A program made the position numbers and the translations under genes. Of a stretch of DNA of 64,000 nt, positions 44,190 through 56,992 are shown piece after piece. How positions within the stretch are numbered: the stretch's first letter is position 1; each line of letters opens with the position of its first letter. Where the stretch lies: assembly GCA_032164295.1 (NCBI GenBank), contig JAJHTX010000004.1, positions 806,001-870,000 of the forward strand, in the 5' to 3' direction. The notes beneath the pieces are model-generated. The model was given only the letters and a program-made list of their open reading frames with translations. It did no database searches and was not told the DNA's origin. This DNA comes from Inonotus obliquus (Eukaryota > Basidiomycota > Agaricomycetes > Hymenochaetales > Hymenochaetaceae).

Positions 44190-46114
44190 ATGTTCAGCAT
44201 ACCGGACTTCCCTATTCCAGTTTACCCTTCGACTGGCGACGACGAAATCGGCTCCTCCAATGTCAACGACGAACTCCCTTCTTATGACACTCCTGGGCCT
44301 TCCAATCTACGAAGGTATGCTTCTCGACGCTTATTGCATGAGTTCTCTCTGGAAGGCTCGGACAAACGTTCTTGGGCAACCGTACGTTTCCGCAGCTGGG
44401 CACCGTCTGCTAAGAGTCTGCCAGTATTTCTAAATGGTCAAGAGGTCTCAGGTCATGTCATTTTGGACCTACGACACCCTGAGAGTATCAAAGGTGTGGA
44501 GTTTTCGGTAAGTCATTTGTATCCAAATCATTGAAAGTTCTTGGTCGTCGCTGACATAAGTCTTTCCTGACCTCTGCGGCTTTCTTTCGTGGGCAAATAG
44601 ATCAAGGGGTTTGTACGTACGTTAAACAAGGAAATCGACTTCTTTCGTGTCTCGAGGACGCTGTGGGACAGCTCATTCGGGGATCCTAGATCTCCGAGCC
44701 GGTCAAGTGGCACCAAGTACAAGGGCAAATTGGAGGGAACATATTCATGGTCGTTCTCAACCGTCCTTCCTCAGGAGATCACAATCGACCCGAAACTCGC
44801 TAAAGAACTCAAGCTTAATCGCATCGAACGTCTCCCTCCGAGTTTAGACGGTCTCGGCTTGAACTCGGTGATAAATTACCGCCTGGTAGTCAACATCAGA
44901 AGACGTGGACTTCTCAAAGCGGATAGTGTGTATGTACCGTGGCTGATGGTCAATTCATCCATTCCTGATGCCTTTCAGAATTTCTACACTTGTAGGATAT
45001 ACACCAATCACTCGGCCTGATCCACCTTCCAATGCTCGTCAAGCGGCGTATATGGAAAGGACACTCATCCCAGGGCCTGTATTCGATCCGAGTGGTTGGC
45101 GAATATTACACGATATTAGAATCGACGGAATGATATTCAAACAAAGGGAGATTTCTGTCACATACACTGTGAGATTTATTCCTGTATCTACATATTTCGT
45201 TCCGTAATTGACGGGATTGCGTGAAGCTCGCTCTAGCCGCACCTGTACGTGATTCCCTTTCTTGTTTAGTGAACCCCGTTCTCGCCACTCATCCGAATAA
45301 TTCGTGAAGCTCGCATATACTCGTGGAACTGTGATACCTTGCCATCTTACGATCAGGTCGTCCGATAAACAAGCGCTTGATCTTCTATCCAGTCCGTCGG
45401 CACCGCGCGTAACATTGCGTCGCAAACTCACTACACGCGTTGTAATAACCCCGGTGGAGAGGGCTGATTTCACTTCTGTCCGCGACAATGAAGCGCTTAC
45501 GAGGGCAATATGGGCGCCGAGAGAGCGCAGAACAAATGAATGTATTTTGGTGGGGGAGCTGAGCGTCCCGCTCACGTGTATACCGACCTTCAATTTTGGG
45601 GAATTCAGAGTAGAGGTTCGCGATTTAATTTTTTTTATTAATGCTGCCGGGTTGTCAGCTTATAAGGATTTGCCCTGTTTTTGCCGTGCACGCGTGCTAT
45701 TACACACAACAGTATTCTGTTGATGTTCTTCCGCCTACGACAGCTGGCTTCCAACCGTCAGCCGAGGACATTCTGAGTAGTACTCAAGTTGATGTCGTGT
45801 CTGCATACGCAGAGGGTTGCCCACGACCTCGCGCCTACATAACACCCGCACATGACGCTTCGCATCGCGTGACCCAAGCCGCTGCACGAGGGCGTCACCT
45901 GGCAGCCTTGGCGCTTGAGGGGAGAGCTTCAACAGAGACCGCAGGCCCCGGCTCTGGTTCTCCACCGGGCGTAAGTTCGTCAATGGGAGCCGTTTCCTCG
46001 CACCAGATTGGAGCGTTTGGGCAGGCGCCGGGATTACAGAACGTCATTCGACCGGGTTCCTCGAGTTCGCCGACCGGTTCAAGGAGACTGAATCGACGGT
46101 TCAGTGCCATCTGA
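44190..46114 (+). CDS. Arrestin-like protein A
   Basis: Beta-sandwich arrestin-fold protein. Exon 1 from 44190 is MFSIPDFPIPVYPSTGDD, with SYDTPGPS and VILDLRHPESIKGVEF, the first arrestin sheet. After introns come IKGFVRTLNKEIDFFRVSRT, GTYSWSFSTVLPQEITIDPK, LPPSLDGLGLNSVINYRL, VNIRRRGLLKADSV, ISTLVGYTPITRPDPP (joined across a GTATGT donor), PGPVFDPSGWRILHDIRIDG and LTIRSSDKQALDLLSSPSAP for the second sheet. The C-tail is rich in Ser, Gly and Ala and ends RRLNRRFSAI at 46114. Fungal members act as adaptors that bring Rsp5-type ubiquitin ligases to membrane permeases, but no PPxY was seen in the parts read here. It is a paralogue of the gene at 62644 with the same order of blocks and similar intron places. 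Confidence 0.8.
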
Positions 46115-48107
46115 AATATTCACCAATCATTCTTCTTCTGTCGCATGTCATTGCTTCGTTTTCCATAATATATTCTGTAAAAAGTTCCGATTCGTCGTTC
46201 TCTTCTGAATTCGTCCAATGGCGGAGTTAATCTCACTTTAATTTGACTATCTTGGAACTCAAAATTCATAGTAAACCACGGCATAATGACCCTGGCATGT
46301 TGACTTTCCATGCAGTGTAAGACACGAGTCTTGATAGTCATTCGGACGCTGTTTCTTCGGTCTAGCCCAATCAAAACAATGGGAGACATCGGAGCCTATG
46401 TTGGACTTGTGTTTTTACTGGTGCTATTCAAGCCCCTCCGCTCCTTTCACTTGAGAAATAGAGTTTGACCTGTTGCCAGGAATACCTAGGAGTTTAGGCT
46501 AAACTTGAATGAGAGTTAATTTGCGAAGGTATAGGAGCTTATCGCAAATAGCATATTACTTGAAGCATATAGCTTGAATATCCTGGATACATGACGATCT
46601 CGTGTATGACTCGGAGTCAACGTAAGCCTAATCCATTGCTTTATATTCCATTTGGGAAGTTCATTTTGACGTAAAATCTTCGTTACTAAAGAGTTTGAGG
46701 AGCTGGAGGTCGCAACAAATGACAAAAAGCCACCAGCATTAGACTATTTCAGCTAACGAGCTTCTGTGTAAAGTTCTATTTCGAGTTATTATGTTCAGCG
46801 AATCAAATATGCGAAACATAGACTAGAGTTTTGCTACCTTTGTAGATTCGATCGATTGAAGAAATGCGAGGAACAAGCCTTCCCATGGTAAGCTAGTCCA
46901 CTGTAACAATTGCCATGTTGATGAGTCGCGTCACCATATTGGTAGACGTATCTTGATAGGTGCGGGCATTCACGTTAGGATGTGAATAGAACTCAAGGAC
47001 GAATAATACTCCGATGTTCAAACCACCTCGTGTGCGCGAAGCGGCCCCTGACTAATCTATAAGGACATCAAATGACATTCCAAATGGCCGCCGGATTCTT
47101 GGGGAGGTGACACCTCACTACGACAAGTGCTAGTTGCCTGTCAGGAACCAGAGACTGATGAAGCGACGTTTCGATTCCGCCAGGACAATACGTGAGGGTT
47201 TCAACTCGGCCCGTCTATGTGCCGTTTCGTTCAAGCTAATCCTAAAAGGCTACTGTGTGACGACGAGGACGGGAGAAAGGAAGACGAATACAAGAGGCAT
47301 AAGGACGCCAGGGTTCTTTGCTTTTGCCGAATTCTGTGAAGATGTTCGAGAATTTTAATATGTTCGGAGTTCTATTCTGTGACGAAAAAGCCCACATTGA
47401 GTATGTCCTTTCTCGGGGGTATTCGTCATGTATCTCGATTGCCGCCAATGATAAACATAGAATCGTGGCGAGCAAGTAATAGAATAGATAGGGACTTACA
47501 GTCAGCCTTAATTTGACCAATGATCGTGGCGCCATAGAAGGAGACGTGTAGGCGTCGGAATCGGAATCGGCATCGGCATTACTGTTGAGGCCTGGGGCGA
47601 GGCTGCAGCATTGATACATAACGAACCTTTTAGGTGTGCTTCTTCCAGGACCGCCCTACACTGCCAATCGTATCGTCATCAATATTACAGTTTTCGCCAA
47701 ACCACGGGATCTGTGCATACTATCTGGGTAGCCTCGTGTATGGGCATGAGGTTTGTTGTTCTCAGCCATGATAGGGCGGGTAAGTGGTCGACTGTGTACG
47801 GGTGTGTGTGTATGGGTTAGCACCTCAGAGTCCTGAAGAGGCAACGCTGCGTTTTGGGCGCGTATTCGAAGGTAGATCGAACTCGATCACCTGGGCGCGT
47901 GAGCATGCTCTCATAGCTCAAGACACCAAATCAGCTTTGACGAGCGATCTGCGATCTGCCCTCGAGTGAATCCGGCGGCGAAGGGATATTAGGGGACAAA
48001 ACGGAGGATCGGGGGATATCGTGATCATGCTGCACGAGCTGAATTAGATTCCTAGTTTGGTCATTAAGCGAACACTTTGGCGCGTTCTCATTCGCTAATT
48101 CGTCTGA
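46115..48107. other. Gene-poor stretch, no gene recognised
   Basis: Nearly 2 kb downstream of arrestin A with only short frames. The minus-strand frame at 47242-47619 has a hydrophobic run (LVKLRLTVSPYLFYYLLATI) but no family motif and no adjoining exon. No tRNA or inverted repeat was seen. Confidence 0.35.
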
Positions 48108-48872
48108 TCACGGCCATTCTCGTCCTTTGCATTGGATATTGATGAATTCAATTCCGGCCAGACTTAGCAGCGTTCTTCTTCGATCGCGAAGACTCATAAA
48201 GATCGTCGACTCGTCTGAATAGGGCAACCAGGCGGAGACGGCGGAGAGACCAATTGCGCGATTCCCAGGAGGGACAGAAGAGAATGTAGAGCGGGCATAG
48301 TGCTCGTGGGTGTGCATTCTTGGCTTGGAGTTGTATCATAATTGGCTCCTTGCCACGATGTGCTGACATGCGATCCGGGCAGCGACCAAAGAAGATACTT
48401 GCTGTGAACCTTACTCACGGCTATTAGTGCTTGTCGATGTCGATAATCGTAAACGCACCTGCAACGAATTACCGAATACGTTACCACGAAGACACCCGGA
48501 TGATAATACCGGGATGAGGTCCCACGCTTTTGGGCAGAGGAACGCGTCAAGCGGGACGTCTGTATGCCCGATAATCGCTTGACAAATCGAAGCCAAGCGC
48601 CTGAGAAAACTGAAGGAAGGAAATAGAATGCCTTGCACAGCCGGGTCAGAGATGACCGAGTTCGCCGCCCATAGGCATTCACTAGAGCATTGCGGAAAGA
48701 GCGATAAGGCAGCGATGTGGGTGGATCTGAGCAGCTCAAGCAGAGATGTGGCTGAAACTGAGAGATGATCAGAGCAATCAGGCTGAAGAGGACATCTACG
48801 AGAGCGATGATAGTCTGATTGGTGAAACGTAAATGAACCTGTGTGTCTGATTGAATGGAGGAACATCATCAC
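48108..48872 (-). CDS. Possible unrecognised gene
   Basis: Two minus-strand frames look protein-like and could be exons of one gene: 48411-48872 (LLELLRSTHIAALSLFPQCS; CLWAANSVISDPAVQGILFP; GHTDVPLDAFLCPKAWDLIP) and 48108-48317 (NRAIGLSAVSAWLPYSDEST, FMSLRDRRRTLLSLAGIEFI). I found no convincing splice pair between them and recognise no family. It may also be a decayed gene. Confidence 0.25.
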
Positions 48873-49444
48873 TGGCCAGTGCTACCGTTCGCGATGCACA
48901 ACGGGATTCGATTGGCCCGATATATTTTCCATCGAGAGCTGGCGCCTGTTCAGATTGAGAAGGAGCAAATAGTAACGAGAAGAACCAGGAGAAGGTGTTC
49001 TGAAGATTCTGGGGTGTTTAATTAACGAGCCATATACCAGGCTACAGCGAATGACAATTGAGAGGAAGGCATCGCATGCCAGGATTGTTCTGAGCTGGAG
49101 GCCAGAATATAGTACCAAGTTGAGTTACGTGGCTCAAATAGGAGACGCGTGACCTATTGTCACTCCTTCCAATAACGTCCTCAGAAGCATTCAAAGTCCG
49201 CGAGTCATAAACTCGTCGAAGACATGCAAAAACGGAACTCATATTACTGGATCTGGACTGAATTATCGCCCCTTTACGGGGTTCCATATTGCACGTGTAA
49301 ATTCAATCTCCGCGTCATCTCTTTTCATTATAATGGCGGGCTACTTCCAAAGTTTCCACCAATCGACATCCTCCGCCATCCTGACTCTCTCCTGCTTTTC
49401 AATCCTCGCCGCTCCCGGCGACTACCGCTCCACTGATACTAGCC
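48873..49444. promoter_or_regulatory. Upstream region of the KDM3-type gene
   Basis: 572 bases without a recognised gene; short frames only. It probably carries the promoter of the JmjC gene that starts at 49445. Confidence 0.35.
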
Positions 49445-52400
49445 ATGTTTGCTTCAGACTCGCTCTCTCCTCCTTCCAGAGGACTGCGTGTCAATGATTT
49501 GCTCAATCCCATCTGTCCCTCTGACACCGAGGGCGGCTCCCCTCTTCACCAATACCGCCGTTCTACAAACGCTTCTCCACCACTCACCAATACGCATACA
49601 CACACACTTCCGTCATTCAGTAACTTCAAAGAACACACACGTGAGCTCCGTGACCCCGCCCAATCCGATAATCGGCGTGATCCATCACCGAACTCGACTA
49701 TCCCAAGTTTTTCAAAAGCGTACTCCGATTCCTGGAGACCCGAAAGACGTCAAAGCAAAGGTGATGAACAAGCCGTTCCTCTGCCTGGGGGTCCACAAGA
49801 CGGACAGGCTCACTTTAGCCTCCGGTCTGCGCAATGGAAGGCAGTACATCCTAGCGCAGGTCACCCGCGCCCGGAACTGCCGCCCTTGCAGACTGTGTGC
49901 GCTTTCAAGATTGAACCGCGGCCAACAGTTCCTTTCTCAGCGTCTCCCTACGAGCGCCGTTACGTCGGAGGTATGGATTTGATAAGCTTGGCCTTTTCTT
50001 CAAACGGCCTGTCGCTGATCGAGACCATGCTTTGCAGACGCCGGGTCTGATTCACCCAAGAGATCGGGCGGCAATGCATTCAATCGTCCGATACATCGGT
50101 CGTCCGCGATATTAACTTCTCCCTCTTCTCCAACAAGCCCTCGGGAGGTCCCGCAGCAATCCGGTTTTGCGAGCTCGTACATGAATACGGCGCCCGCGTT
50201 GATGGCGATACCACATAGCCCGTACGCTGACCATAGATCGCACCAGAGTAGCTATTCAGCTGCAAGGCACATGTTCGGACCGAATGAGTACCCACATCAT
50301 GTCGAGCGATTACCCGTTCTCAGGCCTGTACAATATTCCATCACTCCCTCTCCGACTTCTCCAAAGAGTGAATATAATGGTAAGTATCTTACATGAACTG
50401 TTTCTCTTCAATACCCTTCCATTTGCCTTTACTTTTTCCGATTCCGAGGCCTTTTTATCCATTTACTCCGCGAAGCTTTACGCGTTGATCGGCGCGGGAA
50501 ATGCCGAAGATTAGATTCTCCTGCCATATCTGGAATTCTACCTCGCTTTCTCACGTTTGCTGACAATCTGCCATCCAGACTCGCCCACCGCCATGACCTC
50601 CGTAGAGGCACCCACCCGGAGTAAGTGTCCTCAGATCTTTTGCTTTACGCACGGGTGCTCAAATTATACAGACTTACAGGCTGCCGAGCGGGCTTCTGTG
50701 CGGCTTGCGGCACGAGAATCGAATACTCCGACGCTGGCGTCGACAACCAACAGTTCATCGTATATTCTGCAGCTCCACCCAGATGATCATCCTCAACAGT
50801 TAGGGAGGCAACGCAAGCGAACTCACTCGAATGCAGGCCTCAATAGTCAGGCGGCCACTTCCTCGGCACACCGATCGTCATCGCTTTCTTCGACGAGCTC
50901 CGGGTCCTCTGTGGCGTCTGGAGATGCCGGCCATGATGAAGAAGAAACATCAAAAACTAAAAAGGCGAAAGGAAAGACGATCTCTACAACTGGTGAGTCT
51001 CTCGTTAGTCTCAGAGATGTGTTGGTTGTTTTGGTCCATCATGGTTCGGTTTGAGATACCGATCACCTTCCAAATTTGGAATTACTGGTTATTTGAGAAA
51101 GGCATTTTTACTGACGGTGTCGTTCTTCTTTTTTCCTGAAGCCGGAACCACTTCGAGGAAGGATGGCAGATCTTCGAAGAAGCACAGTGGATCAGACGAT
51201 AATGCTAGCGGTATGTTACTCTCGCGCACTCTGGCTGTTATCAGCTCCTTATCGCTTGCGATCGTTTCGGGATACTGAAGAGGTTACAGGACCACAAAGA
51301 TCCTCTCGCAAGGGCAAGCAAAAGGAGAAGACTAACACCTCTCGTAAGTGCCTGTTGCAGATCCGGGATTTTTCGCTCAATTTTTGTTCCTAGCTTCCCA
51401 TGCCCCTGGACATGTTCAACCCTTTGATCCACAAATGACAATGAGCCTTGGATATGGGGTCGGCGTCGTACCTGTCCGTGAGGGCGTTCCCATGTTCCCG
51501 TTTAGCTACACACCCTTTCCTGTACCTATGCACATGCATCCTATGGGCGTCCCGGTCACGGTGTCGACACCTCAGAACCAGCCATACGGTGGTAAATGGT
51601 ATCCCGAGCTCCAATACGCCCGATGCATGTCCGCGCGTTATAAGGCTGATCCGTTTCCGCGTTGTGTGAGCTGCACGCGTCGTTGGGCAGGCGACACCTG
51701 TCGATTCCAGAACATTCGTATCTTGCTACGCGATTCCAACAAGATCTTATGGGCTGTCGGATTCCAAGATCTGGGTGCGAAGATACAGGGTCCGCATATG
51801 GTATATCCAAATCAATGGAATGTACCCTTGGAGGCACGGCACATAGATAGAGTAATGGTAAGATGGATCGATTTGTCTTACTGCGCTTGTCTTTGCTAAC
51901 GCGAGCTTCGACAGGGAACCGTAGCTAGTTCTCTCCTACCACATCTAAGCAAGGAGCAGGCACACCAAAGTTTGGGTAGTGTGGTTAGGCGACAGCGCGA
52001 AACTGATGTCCGGGCAACATGTGGTGAGTGTTATAAACCAATCTCCAATATTCATACTCTCTGACGCGATTTGTGAAGATACTTGTATGACATCTCTATT
52101 CTCGAGTAGCTGGATGTGTCGTCAATGCGGACGGGAGGCGTGTGAAGAATGCTACGAGACAATCCGCCGCCTGACCGCCGAGCCAACGCATGGATCTAGT
52201 TCTCCTTCAGACGGGAAACTGAAGAGCTCTGGCTCGAATGTGGACCAGCGCACGATGAAGGAGCGCCATGCGCAATCCAATCCGTTCTTCTTATCCTGCA
52301 ACAGGAAGGCGGAGCACGGCGTGCATACATTCGTGCCAGTTACCAGGTTCTCTAAACTTGAGCTGGACAAGGCGGTAACGGAGATGGGAGCACTCGACAA

Positions 52401-53788
52401 GTCATGTGATGAGTTGACTCGAAATAATCTGGTGGGTTCGTCCAAGAGTCGTACAGCAGGAGAAGCGGAAGGGTCCATGGACGTTGATCCGCCGCAAGCC
52501 TCGAATTTCAGCGCAGGCGGCAGCCCGAGCGGAACAGCATCCAGACAACTCCACGAAGGATTGACTCCAGAACACTACAACGACGGAATATGTGCCCTCA
52601 TCGAGAACCCCGTTCCGCCGCGCAGCGACATCTCTTCCTCAGGCCTTCCTCCAACATCTGCGACACCTCTGCAGACGCCAACCTGGCCTGTACCGTACTA
52701 CACTGCAGAGACGCTCACGGAGTCCGTGTTTGCCGCCCAATGGGCTCGAGGAACACCTCTTGTCGTCACTGGTTTAATCGACCGCTTGAAACTTCGCTGG
52801 ACCCCGGAGTATTTCGCCAATACATATGGTGCCCAGCAATGCATCATACTGGAATGCCAAACCGACGCGAACAAGAAAGTTACTGTTGGCGAGTTTTTCA
52901 GCTACTTTGGAAAATATGAGGGCAGAACGGAGTGCTGGAAGTTGAAGGTAAGCCGCATTAAACGGTTGTCTGGACACAACAACTGACGAAAGCTGTACGT
53001 AGGACTGGCCTCCGTCTACCGACTTTAAGACTGCTTTTCCGGAATTGCACGAGGACTTCAACCGAGCAGTCCCTGTGCCCAGTTACACTCGTCGAGACGG
53101 TGCTTATAACATTGCCTCTCATTTCCCTTCGAACACGGTTGCCCCCGACCTCGGACCGAAGATGTACAATGCCTATGCATCGTCTGACACTGTGGGCAGC
53201 AAGGGCACGACGCGCTTGCACATGGACATGGCAGACGCAGTCAACATCATGGTCCATGCCGAGCCGACTCCCGACGGCGCTCCTGGCTGCGCTGTCTGGG
53301 ATATATTCCGTGCGGAGGACTCCATCCACTTGCGCAGTTTCTTAAAGAAGAACTTCAAGGGCAGATACCAAAACGATCCGATCCACGCACAACAGTTTTA
53401 CCTCGATCCAGCACTTCGCGCTCAACTATACGCCGATTACGGAGTTCATAGCTTCCGTATCTATCAAAGACCGGGCGAAGCGGTATTCATTCCCGCCGGA
53501 TGCGCGCATCAGGTGTGCAACTTATCGGATTCCATCAAGGTAGCATGCGACTTCGTCAGCCCCGAGAACGTTGAGCGATGCGAGGCCCTGACACGCGAGT
53601 TCCGAGCGCAGAACCAAAGCCTGGTGTGGAAAGAGGATGTCCTACAATTGCGCTCCATGATGTGGTTCGCTTGGCTATCGTGCCGCCAACAGCAGGAGAA
53701 ATGGAGTGCACAAGACAGTGGCTTAGTGTCCGCAGTGGCCCAGACAAGTCTCTCAAGTGACGACAAGGAAATGGCGGCTGCTCTATGA
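49445..53788 (+). CDS. KDM3/JHDM2-type JmjC histone demethylase
   Basis: Predicted nuclear Fe(II)/2-oxoglutarate dioxygenase; the family removes methyl groups from histone H3 lysine 9. The N-terminal half is disordered (Ser/Pro-rich, then KTKKAKGKTISTTG basic patch). A KDM3-type zinc region follows: CVSCTRRWAGDTCRFQNIR, then CDTCMTSLF joined across an intron to WMCRQCGREACEECYETIR. The JmjC domain begins about 52690 (TPLVVTGLIDRLKLRWTPEY) and shows the iron ligands His and Asp in TRLHMDMADAVN and the distal His in IPAGCAHQVCNL, with PDGAPGCAVWDIFRAEDS between. It ends DKEMAAAL at 53788. Ligands are intact, so an active enzyme is expected. Substrate specificity is inferred from the family. Exon joins in 49970-51400 are approximate. 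Confidence 0.85.
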
Positions 53789-54263
53789 CATCGCGCTGTT
53801 TGGCGCTGTGGCTCTTTTCGTTATATGAATCATATTTCATCGCTTATTGCCTCAACGGCACTGGCACTATGGAACGCTCCAGATTCCGCTCATGCATCGA
53901 ATTGACTTTCTTCTCTTTTTTCTCGACATAACACTATTTGCAAACACCGATGAAAATGTAAGAACAAAGTATATAGACTCAGACGATAGCTCTATGCATT
54001 GTATATGGACGCGCCGAAGTTGTCTCTTGCTATAATTATGCAGTGTATGTACATTACAAATAAATAATAATACTTTCTTTTGTTTCTTTGTCGAGGAGGG
54101 GAGGGGGAAATGAAATATTACATAATCAGAATACTGTGGCTGAATTTGGCGTGGCCTAACACGAGTCCTGCATGATTCCCTTTGTCCTCGCTGAGGTGCA
54201 TTTATCGTATATAAGCGCATCCGCCTCTCATGTCTCGACATCCCTCTCTTTCTCACAGACACT
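53789..54263. other. Spacer between KDM3-type gene and F-box gene
   Basis: 475 bases with no recognised gene. An AT-rich stretch (ACAAATAAATAATAATAC) near 54056-54073 and a GGGGAGGGGGAAA tract follow. It should contain the 3' UTR of the demethylase and the F-box promoter. Confidence 0.4.
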
Positions 54264-55875
54264 ATGACCGGTTCCCGCGTCGACGTAGCTTCCATTGACT
54301 TTCTCCATTTCGCTCTTCACTCTCTGAAAAGTGCGGATGTCACCGATGATGGTGCAATGCTCTCGGACCAGCTGTGGTCTGGCGTGGTGCACGACAAAGA
54401 AGTGTAAGTATACGAACACTTTCATCCCCTTCCCAAGGACTACAAACTGACTAAAGGCTACTAGGTATCTGGCAAACGCGTCCTGCCTTCACGATGGCAT
54501 AAACAGGCTCGCTCAGCTTCGCGCTGTGCGTCATACGCTCTTCTCGATGCTCTCTTCTCTCGAGAGCGCACAAAGCCACATTCGGAAAGCCACATTCCCA
54601 GGGGTTCTCGCGCGTGGCGTAGAGAGCCTACCAAATGAGATTCTCTCACTTATTCTGACATTTGCTAGCCAGTCTAGCTGGGACGGTGTCCTAAGGGTCT
54701 CCTGGGTCTCTCGACGCTTTCGTAGTATTGCGCTTGCAACACCGCGTCTTTGGTGTACCCTCCCGCCTGCTCGACTTGATCTGCTCAGCTGTGAGGCACT
54801 GGCGACCTTTCTAGCGCGGAGCAAGAACGTGGGCCTTTATATCGAGTTACCACTCATGGTAACCGAAAACTACGAACAGAATCAAGATTGGAAGGTTTTG
54901 GTCGATATTTTATTGGAGCACAAGCACCGTTGGAAGGAGGTGTCTTTAGACCCTGTGACTATCCACGAGGCAATCCAAGTTGGACCCAATCAAGAACCGA
55001 TACAAAGGACGATGCAATTTCCCGCAGCGGTTCTGGACTCTGTGAAACAACTTAACATCGGCGACTCCCCATACCGATCGCTCTGGCCCTCCTACGGGTC
55101 AGACGATGACTGGTACGACGACGCGAGCAAAGAGCTCTACGACGCCTGGTCGTTCCCGAACGTTAGAACGCTCGTATCGGAGATGCACATACCCCCTCCT
55201 CGTACCTTCCCCAGTCTCACTGAGTTCTCGCTCGATCTATCCCTGCATGCTCCAGCCGACACACTCACATATAGATCCGAGTCGCATCCAAGCCCGCTTG
55301 ACGCGCTCGTCGAGTTTCTCAATAGTGTGCCAGCGTTGGCATCCCTGAGACTTTCGGTCGGCGAATATTCGTATGGGCAATTCAGTCGTGCAATTAGCCT
55401 GCAGTCGCTCAAGAGACTGCACCTAGAGAACCGCTACACGCATGAGGAGTCGCTTCATACTTTGCAAGCGGTCGCGCGGTCTATGTCCATCCCTTCTATT
55501 GAGTGCATCACACTGTCGCTCATGCTATCGAATGCAAACGAGCTCCTGGATATTGGCGGGGGAAAGTGGCTTGAATCGTTCTTCCCCATGACAAGAGCGT
55601 ACCAAGAACTGAAACAGTTCCGGCTGGAGTACGTGGTGGATAATGAACCAACCTCAAAAGTCATCAAGGAGTTTGATCGTTTCCCTAAACTCGAGGAGGT
55701 TGACGTATGTACGAGGAGCGCACCGAGCATCACTGGGATGACGGCGGTCACGCTTCACAACACTACCACGGTGCAGAAACTTCGATTCCGTGATGCGCAT
55801 TCCAACTATGAGACTGCGGTGCGTGAGTATACGTTTGAGGAGAATGGTCCGATCCTCCGCTCCTATCTAGAGTGA
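54264..55875 (+). CDS. F-box protein (Agaricomycete family)
   Basis: Two exons: exon 1 from the ATG at 54264 (MTGSRVDVASIDFLHFAL) joins across a short intron (GTAAGT...CTACTAG) to the frame running to 55875. A helical N-terminal region (INRLAQLRAVRHTLFSMLSS) precedes the F-box: VESLPNEILSLILTFASQSS, VSWVSRRFRSIALATPRLWC. The rest, about 330 residues, has leucine-rich segments (FPNVRTLVSEMHIPPPRTFP; LQSLKRLHLENRYTHEESLH) of the kind found in LRR-type F-box proteins. F-box proteins bind Skp1 and select targets for SCF ubiquitin ligases. Agaricomycetes carry hundreds of such genes; the target cannot be predicted. Confidence 0.85.
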
Positions 55876-56169
55876 ATGGTAATACATTCAAAGACTCGAT
55901 GGAATAATGACTCGCCTTTACTGATATGACCTTCTGCTATGGTATCTCTGCTATGATAGCGTTACCTACTCTCTTTGCCACTAATACGTTCGCAACTGTG
56001 CTGGTGCGGCAGACCACGATATATTCTCTAGGCTTATGTCGCCTCTTCCTAACATAACAGTGTCATCTATAACATAGCGTTGCAATAATACAAGATTATA
56101 GATAGTGAAACTCTCATCTATTCCGTGCATCAATCCGAAGCAAGCTCTTTGTCTATCACGCCTTTGTCC
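55876..56169. other. Convergent 3' spacer (F-box / MTFP1)
   Basis: 294 bases between stop codons, AT-rich, no gene or repeat recognised. Confidence 0.4.
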
Positions 56170-56992
56170 CTACTCCACTTTACTCTTCTCTAATCTCTTC
56201 TTCTGAGCTTGACGTTCTGCCCATTGATGTTCAAGCCACTCTGCGGCTGAATCCGTCGCGGCTTCGATGGGGTGATCGAATATATAAGGAAGGAAGGGGA
56301 CCGCGGCGATTCCGATGAGGGTCGGACCCCAAGCTCGTGTTCGTGGTGAAATTCGCGGAAAGCGCGCGATTGCGCGTCCGGAGTAACGAACGAGGGTATG
56401 GATTGTTAGCGCTGGGAAGGCCCTGGATACCATAGCCATATTCATTAATATTAATATCAAAAACAAGCGCCGTCAGTAAGCCTATTATTGGCTTCGAGGG
56501 AGCGGTAATGACGTACATGGATGCGACGGCTTGGAATACACCGCGTTTAGCAGCGACGATTGCAAGACGTTGGTTTTCGGTGAGTGTGGCGGCTTCCAAC
56601 GGGTTGGGACCGTGTCGTTTGGCTTTCCAAGTTTCAAAGCCCACATCTCTAAACAAATGCGAAGTCAGAGTCTGCATAAAGATAACGGAACCAAATTCCC
56701 CTCTTCGCGTGGCGTCGCGTTCTCGACACGCCGCATTAACAAATTCAAATTCATAAGTAGCATATACTTACCCAGCGATATAAGCCCACGAGACACCATA
56801 AGCCGAACGTACAATCCATCCCGGTACAACAGGTCTAAACGCTTCACCCACATCGCTGGTATACGCCAAATACCTATGCGCAGCTCTCAACGCCGTCCTC
56901 AACCTTGCACCGTATCCTAGATATCTCGCATCGCTATTCGTAGAGTCCGCATTTCGATCCGCTAGAACCGTAAGCTCGTCTCGAGCTTGCAT
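56170..56992 (-). CDS. MTFP1: Mitochondrial fission process protein 1 (MTP18 family)
   Basis: Inner-membrane mitochondrial protein linked to fission. Exon 1, from the ATG at 56992, reads MQARDELTVLADRNADST, then ARYLGYGARLRTALRAAHRY and LAYTSDVGEAFRPVVPGWIV, RSAYGVSWAYIAG. Exon 2 gives DVGFETWKAKRHGPN and LTENQRLAIVAAKRGVFQAV; exon 3 FPALTIHTLVRYSGRAIARF and AWGPTLIGIAAVPFLPYIFD, ending KSKVE with a TAG stop. The blocks LAYTSDVGEAFRPVVPGW, VSWAYIAGDVG and LGIAAVPFLPYIFDHP are the family signature. The open frame continues upstream to 57214 (MERSRLDK), but that stretch has no conserved feature and overlaps likely 5' UTR; the true start may be any of three ATGs (57214, 57052, 56992). Confidence 0.85.

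Noticed and set aside
47242..47619. Minus-strand frame with a hydrophobic run
   Set aside because: No family features, weak start context and no flanking exons.
49449..49982. Overlapping second frame in exon 1 of the KDM3-type gene
   Set aside because: Frame from 49445 has the better Ser/Pro-rich N-terminal composition and continues to an in-frame donor; the other is kept only as a reminder that the N-terminal model is uncertain.
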